Shown one piece after another: positions 55,192 through 64,000 of a stretch of 64,000 nucleotides of DNA; position 1 is the first letter of the stretch; the number at the start of each line of letters is the position of its first letter. This DNA is from Paraphysomonas bandaiensis (lineage: Eukaryota > Chrysophyceae). Location of the stretch: assembly GCA_965644295.1 (NCBI GenBank), contig CBFFRP010000429.1:62001-126000 (forward strand). Direction: 5' to 3'. The notes beneath the pieces are model-generated. The model saw nothing but the letters and a program-made list of their open reading frames with translations, was not told the origin of the DNA and did not search any database. A program made the position numbers and the translations under genes.

Positions 55192-56288
55192 CAGGGCTAG
55201 GAAACAGGATATAGGAAAGTCTGATTATTACATGAGAACGGTTGTGTACAGAAACTAGTTTATAACTATAGACTAGATTTGCTAAATACTACTAGTGGCG
55301 GGCAACCGTCTCGGGACTGCTTGTGCATCGCTGCGAGCACCATGGTGAAACCGTCCCTTGTATTGAGGTTAGTCGGGGGGTCTACCTTTGGGCAATGTGT
55401 CTGGCGGGCCTGTGCCATGGATTATGTCAGGGGTGGATGAGGCGAGATGTATATGAGAGTGTAAGTCGGTGGTGGAGATGGTGCTGGTTGTTGAGGTGGG
55501 GTTTCGGTATCATATCTTGAGCAAAGGGGAATTCGAATGTAGCATGACCAGGGCTAGGAAACAGGAAACAATATATTGAATTGCAATAAAATATATTGAT
55601 TGGTCGACCGGCCAAAAATCCCATCAATATTGTTTCTGTTAAAGTACCTCACAATATATTGCAATATATTGCAATCAATATTATTATAGCCATATAAGAG
55701 AAGATTCTCAACTGTAGGGTGCAAAATGAATATAAATAACCGAGAAATTGATTACAACATTACAGAGGATGATGAAGCTGATGTTGACTATGCGAATAAA
55801 ATCGTCCTACAGCTCAAAAAATTAAGAAACGTTCAGATCCACGAGTCATTAACGGTTGCCAAGTCCTGGTATGTACTTCCAATACATGGGAACGTCTGTT
55901 CAGCACATCTAAACATCTTATATCAGTGTTGCGCAAAAGTATCCATCCAACTTAATATGCTGTTGTTTCTGAAAGCTATTCGACAGTTGTGGCCGGATAC
56001 TAGCATATTGCACTTCATCCTGTGGATGAATATGGTGATGTTGACGTCACCGATGATGGCTCAGAGGATGAGGACGAGGTGGATTTTTATTAGCTATTTG
56101 GTTGTCATGTGATCTTAATGATTAATACTAAAAATAGAATCTACGGATGTGTTTACTTACTGATTAGTCATACTAATATATTGCAATATATTGTAATTGT
56201 ATTGTTGGGCCTGTTTAAAGTCTCCATCAATAGTATTGATTGAACGCTCTATAACAATAGTATTGCAATATATTGTTTCCTAGCCCTG
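55192..56288 (+). mobile_element. hAT element 2 with a nested retroelement
   Basis: Terminal inverted repeats start CAGGGCTAGGAAACA and end TTGTTTCCTAGCCCTG; the 8-bp target duplication AGCATGAC lies at 55184-55191 and 56289-56296. A second copy of the left border (AGCATGAC plus CAGGGCTAGGAAACAGGA) occurs at 55541-55566 because a retroelement inserted into the left end and duplicated 58 bp. The interior resembles hAT 1, including 'LLFLKAIRQLWPDTSIL' near 55960-56010, but is more broken. Removing the nested insertion leaves an element of about 740 bp, the size of hAT 1. Confidence 0.88.
55210..55508 (-). mobile_element. Retroelement-like repeat, copy 2 (5'-truncated, nested)
   Basis: On the minus strand this 299-bp segment matches 4696-5006 with a few changes and small indels. 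It is flanked by a 58-bp direct repeat (55152-55209 and 55509-55566, one mismatch), a target-site duplication of unusual length. The 3' end is the same as in copy 1, while about 125 bp of the 5' end are missing. No poly(A). Confidence 0.8.
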
Positions 56289-56398
56289 AGCATGACAGCC
56301 ACATCATATTCATGTTCAAGTAAGCGATTCCATTCATTATTGTAGAATAATAGATACACAGAAATCCAGAAAATGCGTTAAAAATTATGACTAACTGG

Positions 56399-57850
56399 CT
56401 ATATAGAAAATACATCTACTTCTTCTTCATCATCGTAGTCATTTTCGCTATCTTTTCCATTGTTACTACCACCATAGAGTAAACCGGATAAAGAATGTGT
56501 CGAAGACGACAATTTCTGAGCATCTCTAACATGAGAACTTGCTCTAGTGGAGGGTTCAGATGGGGGAACAAAATACACGTATGTCATATACATGGCAAGG
56601 CCAAATACAGATCCCACAAATGCCCACAAAACCAGAGTGCCAGAAGTAATGCCAGTAGAATCCCCTGATCCAACTACAGAACGGCCATCATATCCCATAA
56701 ACTTAAATGAATTGTCAGTAGAAACAGTGCTAAATGCAGAGATTGAGGCATCCAAGACAGTCACACCAAGCAGCGATGCCGTAGAGTGCATACATATATG
56801 CATCTTGCTGTCGATGGTCAACACCTCGCTACGCTCATCTTCAGCAGGGCCACGCTCACCAGACCAATCATAATCTGGGGCCTCTGGTCCACCGTCTTCT
56901 GGGCCGCCGTCTTCTGGTCCACCGTCTTCTGGCCCACCATCCTCAGGCCCGCCATCTTCTGGTCCACCGTCCTCTGGCCCACCATCCTCAGGCCCACCAT
57001 CTTCTGGTCCACCAGCTTCAGGTCCGCCATCCTCAGGCCCACCTTGAAGTTTTCTAACTGGGTGTCCTATCTCTCCTCCGTCATTCGGTGGTCCAATATG
57101 TTCGACATCTCGCCTGCACTGTGCGTTGTTGAAAAATTGTCCAGATATTATATTCCTGTTATTCAGATGTGATGTTGATAGGTCAAAGGACAGAAAACTA
57201 TACACTTACGCTGACTGAGAAGAGGTTTCAGACACCTCTCGTGAGAAACGAGCAAAGAGCTCTGTGCTCGTTGAGGATTCAATGGCAGGGTAGTACAAGC
57301 ATGTGTCTGGAGCAAACTGTATCTCATCAGTTAAAACAATACAATCAAGGAACAAACCACTAACCAATTCCACCACAGATGGCGATTTCAAACATTCATT
57401 CTCCGAGTTAGAATAATGCGTGAAAGCTATTTTCTCTGATTGAAAAGCATTGTAATATGACCTTGGATGCTTGTTTGCCGCTATTCCCCCGCAAAACAAC
57501 TGAACAGATTGAAAATTCGTTTGAGATTTCATGGCATAGACAAGTTTCTGGCACGATCCATCCCCTCCATAGTTCTGTAATATAGTAGACTTATTTCCTG
57601 TCATCTGTCTACATGTATTGTCTGTGTACTGAGCATACAGCACACTACCAGTGGAAGAATCGCATGTAAACTTGAAGTAATCAATAGCGGCGTCATCGTC
57701 AGCATAGAATGCGGTGCACTGACCACTGTACGCCCTGAAGAGCTCTTGCCCCTTGCAGTAAGCATCTTTAGAAAATGCAATGACTGCAGCCTCGCCTTTG
57801 CCATGAACAGTGTGTAGACCAAACACTAACAGCGCGATAGTTATGATCAT
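56399..57850 (-). CDS. Secreted-type single-span membrane protein with GGPED repeats
   Basis: Two exons (57210-57850 and 56399-57113) join across a 96-bp intron to about 451 residues. A signal peptide ('MIITIALLVFGLHTVHG') precedes an extracellular region with about ten Cys. Then come eleven tandem 5-residue units GGPED (two GGPEA), a short acidic linker, and a membrane segment ('TLVLWAFVGSVFGLAMYMTY', about residues 360-380). The cytosolic tail is Ser-rich and acidic ('NDYDDEEEVDVFSI'). The layout is that of a type I surface or secretory-pathway protein. I do not recognise a family. Repeats in an extracellular stalk can vary between strains. The gene is divergent from the ABC transporter. 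Confidence 0.75.
56879..57043. repeat. 15-bp minisatellite coding GGPED units
   Basis: Eleven in-frame 15-bp units lie within the second exon of the surface-type protein gene. Third-base differences between units show that the array is not brand new. Confidence 0.9.
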
Positions 57851-58548
57851 AGTTTATATCTGTATCAGAGGGATATCAGAGTACGGTTATCGTTGACAAG
57901 ACCTATATATACAGAGATAGCAAGAAAAGCATACGCTGGTGGCAGAATAACCCTCGACCACTCACTCTTATCTCTTGTAGGTATAGTGCTGGGCTATTTA
58001 TCTAATATGAGGGCAGGTTACTGTGCTATGCTCTGTACTCTGCTGTACATAACCCCTCTAATGTATACCCCGTACAGCAGGCTGTATTCCACGCAACAGA
58101 AATATACGGTATACAGCAGTGTGAAATTTTCAATATCAACAAAAATAGAGGAAAACCCTTGGTTTTATTTATTCCATCAACAGAAATAGTGGAAAACCTT
58201 TGGTTTTATTTCAGAGTCACTGTGTATGTGTATATATATACAGTATGTACAGTGGCTGGCCCCTACGAGGACCTGAAATGGGCGCACCTTGTAGGGGCCA
58301 CCTTGTAGGAGCCAGCCTCTGTACGTATATGTCTATGTACGTATGCACTGAGGGTAGTGCGGTATCTATATGTATATTCTGCTGTATATTTTCATATCTA
58401 TGTACCTGTGTATGTGTCCAGATCTCTCCTGGCTATCTATGCATATCTAGATATATATGACATACCTGCGCTGCTGTTATATTCAGCAGGTGGAGACGGA
58501 CAGCACCCCTAACACTTTCAACCCCACAATCTCATTCTATATCCCCTA
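57851..58548. other. Divergent intergenic region
   Basis: 700 bp without a gene. It holds TACAGCAG and TATACAGCAGT motifs (58073-58120), a tandem duplication of about 37 bp around GGAAAACC(C/T)TTGGTTTTATTT (58148-58213), and an imperfect hairpin GGCTGGCCCCTACGA / TTGTAGGAGCCAGCC (58251-58315). Confidence 0.55.
58112..58120 (-). promoter_or_regulatory. TACTGCTGTA-type motif, minus orientation
   Basis: TACAGCAGT within the divergent promoter of the surface protein and ABC transporter genes, with a second TACAGCAG at 58073. Role inferred from recurrence. Confidence 0.35.
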
Positions 58549-61500
58549 ATGGCAGATGAATACCGGGTACTGCTCATATGTATGATACACATGCGCTCAC
58601 AGCACGCTGTTACACTATCCAGGTGGGGGTATATGAGGCTATAGCAGAGTACACATCTATCGACCCAAAGAGTGCTCTCTATATCACTATATGTATAGTC
58701 ATATTGTGTGATATCGGATGTGCTGTGGGCTTATGTGCGGAGCTCAACAGATGGCCCACACTCAGCTCTGCGTCCCTCTCAGTGTATTTTTATAATGAAT
58801 CAATAGACTGCTTACTGTTAGCTCTAATTCGATCTATTTTTTTACCACTCATTGCATGGGCGGCAGTTCAAAGTGGGAGAGTTGACTCAACTAATGAAAT
58901 AGTTTCATGCAAATGCTTTAAATGTTTTTATCGTGGTCACTACTCTCGAGCCAGCTATAAATCTGATGATAAAAATGAATACAGTGGACGATATACCTGG
59001 GATAGTCATGGGGCTGATACCGGACAACCACTTTTACAACATCCCAGTGATGGAAACTGTGATTCTTCTGATAGTGTGAGTGTAGTAGAGTATCTATGGA
59101 AGCGCTGTTACGACTGTACGATTTAGCCTTCAGCAGAAGGGTACGAAGCCGAAGATGCTGCTAAGAGGATAGAGTTGGAAATTATTGAAAGTAATAAACT
59201 CTCTATCTCAAAGTAATGATATCTCCTCTTGTAAAGCGTTATTTTCATTAACGAGTATATGTAATGCAGATCCAGCGCGGCTTTTAGACAGAATATTTTG
59301 CTGGCGGTACTGTTCTCGCTGTCAGTTGGGACTCAGGTAGCTCACTTGTGTAGTGTTCCATGAAAACGTGTAAATTCGAGCCTGTTGTAAAGGTGTATGT
59401 GGGTCTCAAATGTATATCATTCCATTACCCATCTGAACGCAATCGAATGAATCGTGTCGGCGCATTGATGGGTCTCGCCGTTCTTTGGGCTAACGTTCTC
59501 TCTTGGAGTTTGCGCGAGCTGGTCAGCAAGGGTTACAGGGAAGATGGTATGCTTGTTCCATCTCTTCATCCTCATAGGTAAAGTTTTGCTGTCTATTCTA
59601 TTTTAATATGTACTGACATATTCATGAATAGACTCCACCTGCATGCGACTATGGCGGGACATTGGTGTGATGTATGTTCCACTCAAATTAAGGATGGGCG
59701 TGCTTTTCGCTGTAAACTTTGTGATTTTGATCTTTGCGTACGATGCTATTCCCGCAAGGACAAACTTACCATGGAAGGTATAATTAGGGGGGACAAAGGT
59801 GCTAGACAGGTAGGTGTATTTCGAGACCTAGATGTACAACAATCATTTTTGCTCTTCCAGGACGCGGAATTGTCCAGTATTGAATACTTTGAAAGGGCCA
59901 TCCGCCTTGTTAGGACTGAGTGGATTCTTTTTGCAGTGGCAATGCTATCCTTGTGTGCCTTTAATTTATTTAGTCTTACTCTTCCGAAGCTTCAAGGCTC
60001 TATTCTCGACGCTGTTGTGAGAGACAAGGAAGTTAAATTTAATCGATATGTGCAATATTATTTGTACGTGTCTCTTGCTACCGGAATGTTTGGGGGTCTA
60101 CAAAGTTTGTTTTTTAGTATCGTTGGGAGAAAATTGGCGAAGACTATTCGATGCCAGCTGTTTAAGGGCATTATTCTACAAGTGTGATTTTATTGTAAAC
60201 TCTTCATATTATGTTGTTATTCTATGTAAAATGCATTTATGTAATACTTTTGTCATTAGGATGTTGCTTTTTTTGATGGAAATTCATCTGGTAATCTTTC
60301 CTCTCGTCTGACGAACGACGTCAGTTTTATGGTATGACTAGATTTATATAGTTTTAACACTGATTACATGTTGGTTCAGGTGCAACCAATACAAAGCATG
60401 TTGGGGTCATTAGTGAGCAATTCTATTCTTTTAGTTGGAGGAGTAGTTCTATGCTTTTATACCTCATGGAGACTATCGATGTTGGCCTTCACAACTGTCG
60501 GTCCTATAGTTCACATTACCCAGGTAATAGCGCAGTTATCTTATCAAGTAGTATTGTGTGAAATTCAATACACGCAGGTATATGCTCGCTGGAGTAGTCA
60601 TCTTAATAGGCAGATATTCTCAGCCTTAGCATCTGCCAATGGGTTTGCAGTTGAGGCTTTATCAAACATTCGTACAGTTAAAGCGTTTAGCACAGAAGAA
60701 TTAGAAACTAAGAAATACTCAAATGGAATACTCACTGCATTGGAAAGAGGGTACGATGATTTTAAGAATAGTCTTAGTTGTGTGGTTTCATATTGCTAGA
60801 AGTGTTCTTACACTAAGTGTATTCTAAGTAAAATGTTTTGTAGCATAAAGGATGCCGTGGGAGGTGCAGGAATGTATACTATGAACTCATATCTTGATCT
60901 TGGTGCGGGAGTTCTCATTCTTTGGTACGGAGGAAGACTAGCAATGGACCATGAAGGGGGGTTGACGCCAGGACAACTTATTACATTTCAATTATACTGG
61001 AATATGATAAACAGTGCTTATAAGGTATATTATATTTAGTTTGATTTCATATCCATTATAGTTTGAGCATACGTCTGATCTGGAGTATGAGATACTAATT
61101 TTAATATATTAGGGGCTAATTGATATACTCACAAACTTCACTCGTGCCGCTGGGGCTGCCTCACGAGTTTTTGCTCTTATGGATTCTCTTCCCGATATTG
61201 ACGTCGATGCAGGGGAGCATGTCCAGAGGGATGATATTCAAGGCCATATCGAATTCCGTGATGTGTGCTTTTCATATCAAATGCGGCCTCACCACAAAGT
61301 TAGTTTTGTTTAGTACAACAAACGTGTAATACATGATGCAGGTGCTGGAGGGCGTCAGCATATCCATTCCACCAGGATCTACATGTACTATTATGCTATA
61401 TCATCGTATGAGTGTAAGGTTCTTAAGATTTACATGTCAGGCGCCTTGGTAGGAAAATCGGGCGGCGGAAAGACGACTATGGTCAATCTTATTCTGAGGC

Positions 61501-62468
61501 ATGGTTAATTTTCATGGAGTATTGAGTGTATATCATATTTTGAATGTGATATAGGTTTTATGATCCACAAATGGGTTCAGTGTTGTTGGACGGGAAAGAT
61601 TTGAGGAAATTTTGCCTCAAAGATGTCAGAAAACAAATTGGTCAGTGAACTTTTAACGTTAATTTAGCATTAAAATGCACACACAGGTGAGGTATCTCAG
61701 AACACTGAACTCTTTGCTTGTTCCATTGAAGAAAACATTGCTTACGGAATGGAGCCTGGGTCTTGGTCACGGTAGTATAGCTTTTGAATCGTATTTCGGA
61801 ATAATTATGAATGTTAATGCAGTCAGGATGTTATAGCTGCTGCGAAGAAAGCATGTGCCCATGAATTTATTTGTGAGATGTCTGAAGGCTACGCCACTCG
61901 CGTAGGTGAAAGAGGGACAAGAATAAGCGGGGGACAGAAGCAGGTACAGCTTTATGGATATACAGATATTGCTGCGCGATAACATAGCTTCAGTATACTA
62001 ACTCTATTTTGCAGCGCATAGGTACACTTTTCTCCTGTGGCAATGAGAGACGCTAATAAGTACATAAATGCAGCCATAGCTCGAGTATTTCTTCGTAAAC
62101 CACGCATTCTACTTCTTGATGAAGCAACTTCCTCTCTCGATGCGGAAAGCGAAAGCAAGGTTCTAGCGATCATGCGTTGTGTGGTACACGTTATAGTAAG
62201 TGGAATATACTTGCAGGTACAAGAAGCATTGGACCGTCTCATAAGTGAAGGAGGTGCAACAGTTGTCCTCGTAGCTCATCGACTGTCGACTGTTGTGAAC
62301 GCAGATCAAATTGCTGTTGTCGGAGAAGGAAGAGTTGTTGAGATGGGAACACATGATTCCCTGATAGAAGCAGATGGAGCGTATGCAGCATTAGTGAAGA
62401 AACAACTGGCCAAACGTAACTCAGTTGTAGATGCTGATTCTGTAGTTGGTGAATATGACTGTAGCTAA
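58549..62468 (+). CDS. ABCB-type half-transporter with a ZZ-like zinc finger
   Basis: Twenty exons from 58549 to 62468 join in frame to about 933 residues. Residues 1-260 carry an N-terminal set of hydrophobic segments ('[20 protein letters not shown]', '[19 protein letters not shown]', '[19 protein letters not shown]'). Then follows a zinc-finger-like block at about 277-312, '[20 protein letters not shown]' continuing 'CDFDLCVRC', the spacing of ZZ domains. A standard ABCB membrane domain and one nucleotide-binding domain complete the protein: Walker A 'GKSGGGKTT', Q-loop 'VSQNTELF', signature 'ISGGQKQRIAIAR', Walker B '[12 protein letters not shown]', H-loop '[10 protein letters not shown]'. 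Half-transporters dimerise to move peptides or lipids across organelle membranes (TAP/ABCB9-like). Exon 18 is only 7 nt (62015-62021), and the intron at 61499-61554 begins with GC. The N-terminal extra helices recall TAP-like TMD0. Confidence 0.87.
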
Positions 62469-63586
62469 TGAGCTGGTTTGTTATGATTCATATGTATTCA
62501 ACTATGTACGCTTGACGTACCAACTATCGTAGTCACACATTTGTATACTAAATAAATAATGCTGGAATAACCTCGTGGTGTTGATACAGCAGAGTAAACG
62601 TTAGTCTAACGACAATATGCCAGAGATTTTCTTTTAGCTAATTCACTGAAGCATGTGTAAAAATACTATTGGCGAAGAATATGTTGCCTCAATATGAAGT
62701 CACTAACTTGTCTAGTACATGTTAGAAACCTTATTAATATCTAATATATCTTAAGAATTGGAATTAATTATTTAAGTGAACATTTCTCACTCTATACCTA
62801 AGCTGTATTACATAACTTAATGTTAGAGAGACTTCTTAGATAGTCCCAAGTATACAATATAGTGATATCTACTTAGTTGCATATCTCCAGGTAGTGTACT
62901 AATCTCTGATGGTATATGTGTATATGTAGAGCTCAAAATTCATTCAATGAAATTTTAACTTCAGTGAGCTGAAGTTAAACTATTCGACATATATACTAAC
63001 AAACCGCTCTTAGCTTCCCACTTTCTATCCCTCCCTCCTTCTATCTCTCCCTCTGTCTGTATATACATAGAGAGAGCTATCGCTAAAGGTGCATGTATGT
63101 ATAGTATAAGCTCATAACGTGTGATCCACCTCAAGAGGTACTTTGGAAGGTACATCACATGAAGAATAAACGCAATGATGAAATAAGCAGGGAGTAATAT
63201 GCATAGTAGATCGCATGAGTTGGATCATCAGCTCAGTCTCATGTCATCATATCCATGATATCACAGTTACATGCCGCTGCTATATACAGTCATACAGCAT
63301 CTCCATAATGGGGTAAACCGGCCACTATCTAGAAACAGGTATTTTTACCATTTTTAACCCATGAAACACGAAAATTCCAATTTATATTTCTATATGGCTA
63401 GAAAGGTTTGCTTTTAAGGCTGGAGTGTGCATGTACTGGTGTATATGGTGTATATGTATATGTATAGAGAGGAGTGCTGGCAGTAGCTACATATGAGCGA
63501 GATATAACAACATCCATATCACAGTAAACACACAGACACACACCATCCACTACACCACACCTCCTGCAATACCCTACACAATCACA
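62469..63586. other. Intergenic region
   Basis: 1.1 kb with no supported gene. AT-rich first half with possible poly(A) signals (AAATAAATAAT near 62550). A CT-rich stretch lies at 63010-63060, and the last 200 bp are low-complexity ATGTATAT words. Confidence 0.5.
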
Positions 63587-64000
63587 ATGGGGTCTTTTAA
63601 CCCTCTGACTTATGTCGAGAATGCACTGGGGTTTCGTTTTCTTGAGGATGCGTTTGTAGATCGCATTAAACAGAAGTACCCTCAATATAATCTCAGTGAC
63701 TCAGAGAGGGCTCATGCTAATAAGATGTGTACAGATAGAGCCACTCTAACTTCACTAGGATTAGGATGTGGTGCATGCATTGGATTTATGCTCACTGCGA
63801 CAGTACTGAAGAAGCGAACCACTGTTGCTAAGATAGCCACTAATATAGCACTGCAGAATGTGGGGTTTATATTTGGATCATATTATGGAGTAGTTGAGTC
63901 ATTCGATTCTTGGATAACTTTTGATAACAGCGCGAAGTTTAACTCATGGACACAAGAATGTATAGTTGAGACGGAGTCAGACCCGAAGGAAGTTAGTTTC
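63587..64000 (+). CDS. Two-span membrane protein of unknown function (partial, runs off window)
   Basis: An open frame begins MGSFNPLTYVENALGF and is still open after 138 codons at the window edge. After a charged helical region come two hydrophobic stretches, 'LTSLGLGCGACIGFMLTATV' (about residues 52-73) and 'IALQNVGFIFGSYYGVVES' (about 85-105), separated by a short basic loop. Gly/Ala-rich paired helices like this are common in mitochondrial and ER membrane proteins, but I do not recognise the family. The frame has normal composition, and the start is preceded by low-complexity sequence as at other starts here. Confidence 0.65.
   Translation, partial: MGSFNPLTYVENALGFRFLEDAFVDRIKQKYPQYNLSDSERAHANKMCTDRATLTSLGLGCGACIGFMLTATVLKKRTTVAKIATNIALQNVGFIFGSYYGVVESFDSWITFDNSAKFNSWTQECIVETESDPKEVSF

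Noticed and set aside
55152-55566. Helitron origin for the nested repeat
   Set aside because: Helitrons insert without target duplications; the 58-bp and 13-bp duplications exclude this.
1-64000. CRISPR arrays, operons, Shine-Dalgarno sites
   Set aside because: The window is spliced eukaryotic DNA; the only regular repeats are tandem or microsatellite arrays without spacers.
1-64000. tRNA, rRNA or snRNA genes
   Set aside because: I saw no convincing cloverleaf, A/B-box pair or rRNA-like sequence, though an unaided reading could miss one; a covariance-model scan would decide.

Overview
This window is nuclear DNA from a unicellular eukaryote. Nearly every gene is split by short introns of about 42-110 bp with GT..AG borders, the standard genetic code reads through all of them, and the proteins are eukaryotic (VPS54, eIF2A, an anoctamin, MPDU1, MMS19, an ABCB half-transporter). 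DNAAF10/WDR92, an axonemal dynein assembly factor, implies an organism that builds motile flagella. The mixture of families (a small four-helix membrane protein, RlmN, a Cys-repeat J-protein) reminds me of stramenopile/oomycete-type protists, but that placement is a low-confidence inference. Intron phases were checked by hand for most genes; the exon joins given are therefore models, but most close perfectly in frame.

Layout. 1-9 kb: MMS19 (partial), a Ser/Thr/Pro-rich unknown, an orphan retroelement copy, VPS54. 9-18 kb: a small membrane protein, DNAAF10, then a repeat-rich zone with two foldback MITEs, two tandem-repeat families and a tyrosine-recombinase (Crypton-like) gene. 18-30.5 kb: a secreted Cys-rich repeat protein ending in a J domain, a degenerate EF-hand protein, eIF2A, a 430-bp ATGT microsatellite and an anoctamin. 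31-42 kb: a 1,746-residue coiled-coil/beta-domain protein, MPDU1, a GH18 hydrolase, an OGFOD3-type oxygenase. 42.8-52 kb: two unknowns, a membrane-anchored J protein, a methyltransferase, a fusion of CDP-alcohol phosphatidyltransferase with a 2-oxoglutarate oxygenase, a second ATGT microsatellite, and RlmN. 52-64 kb: two hAT elements with perfect 8-bp target duplications (one carrying a nested retroelement with a 58-bp duplication), a small heat-shock protein, a repeat-bearing surface-type protein, a 20-exon ABCB half-transporter with a ZZ-type zinc finger, and the start of another membrane protein.

How the parts relate. Many genes act in the secretory pathway: GARP tethering (VPS54), dolichol-sugar utilisation (MPDU1), phospholipid synthesis (CDP-alcohol transferase fusion), lipid scrambling or ion conduction (anoctamin), ER-type J proteins and secreted hydrolases. 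There is no operon; instead nine neighbouring pairs are divergently transcribed, and the spaces between them repeatedly carry the short motif TACTGCTGTA or its complement, a candidate core regulatory element. The most unusual items are the phosphatidyltransferase-oxygenase fusion, the ZZ-finger ABC transporter, the Cys-repeat J protein, and the nested hAT/retroelement locus.
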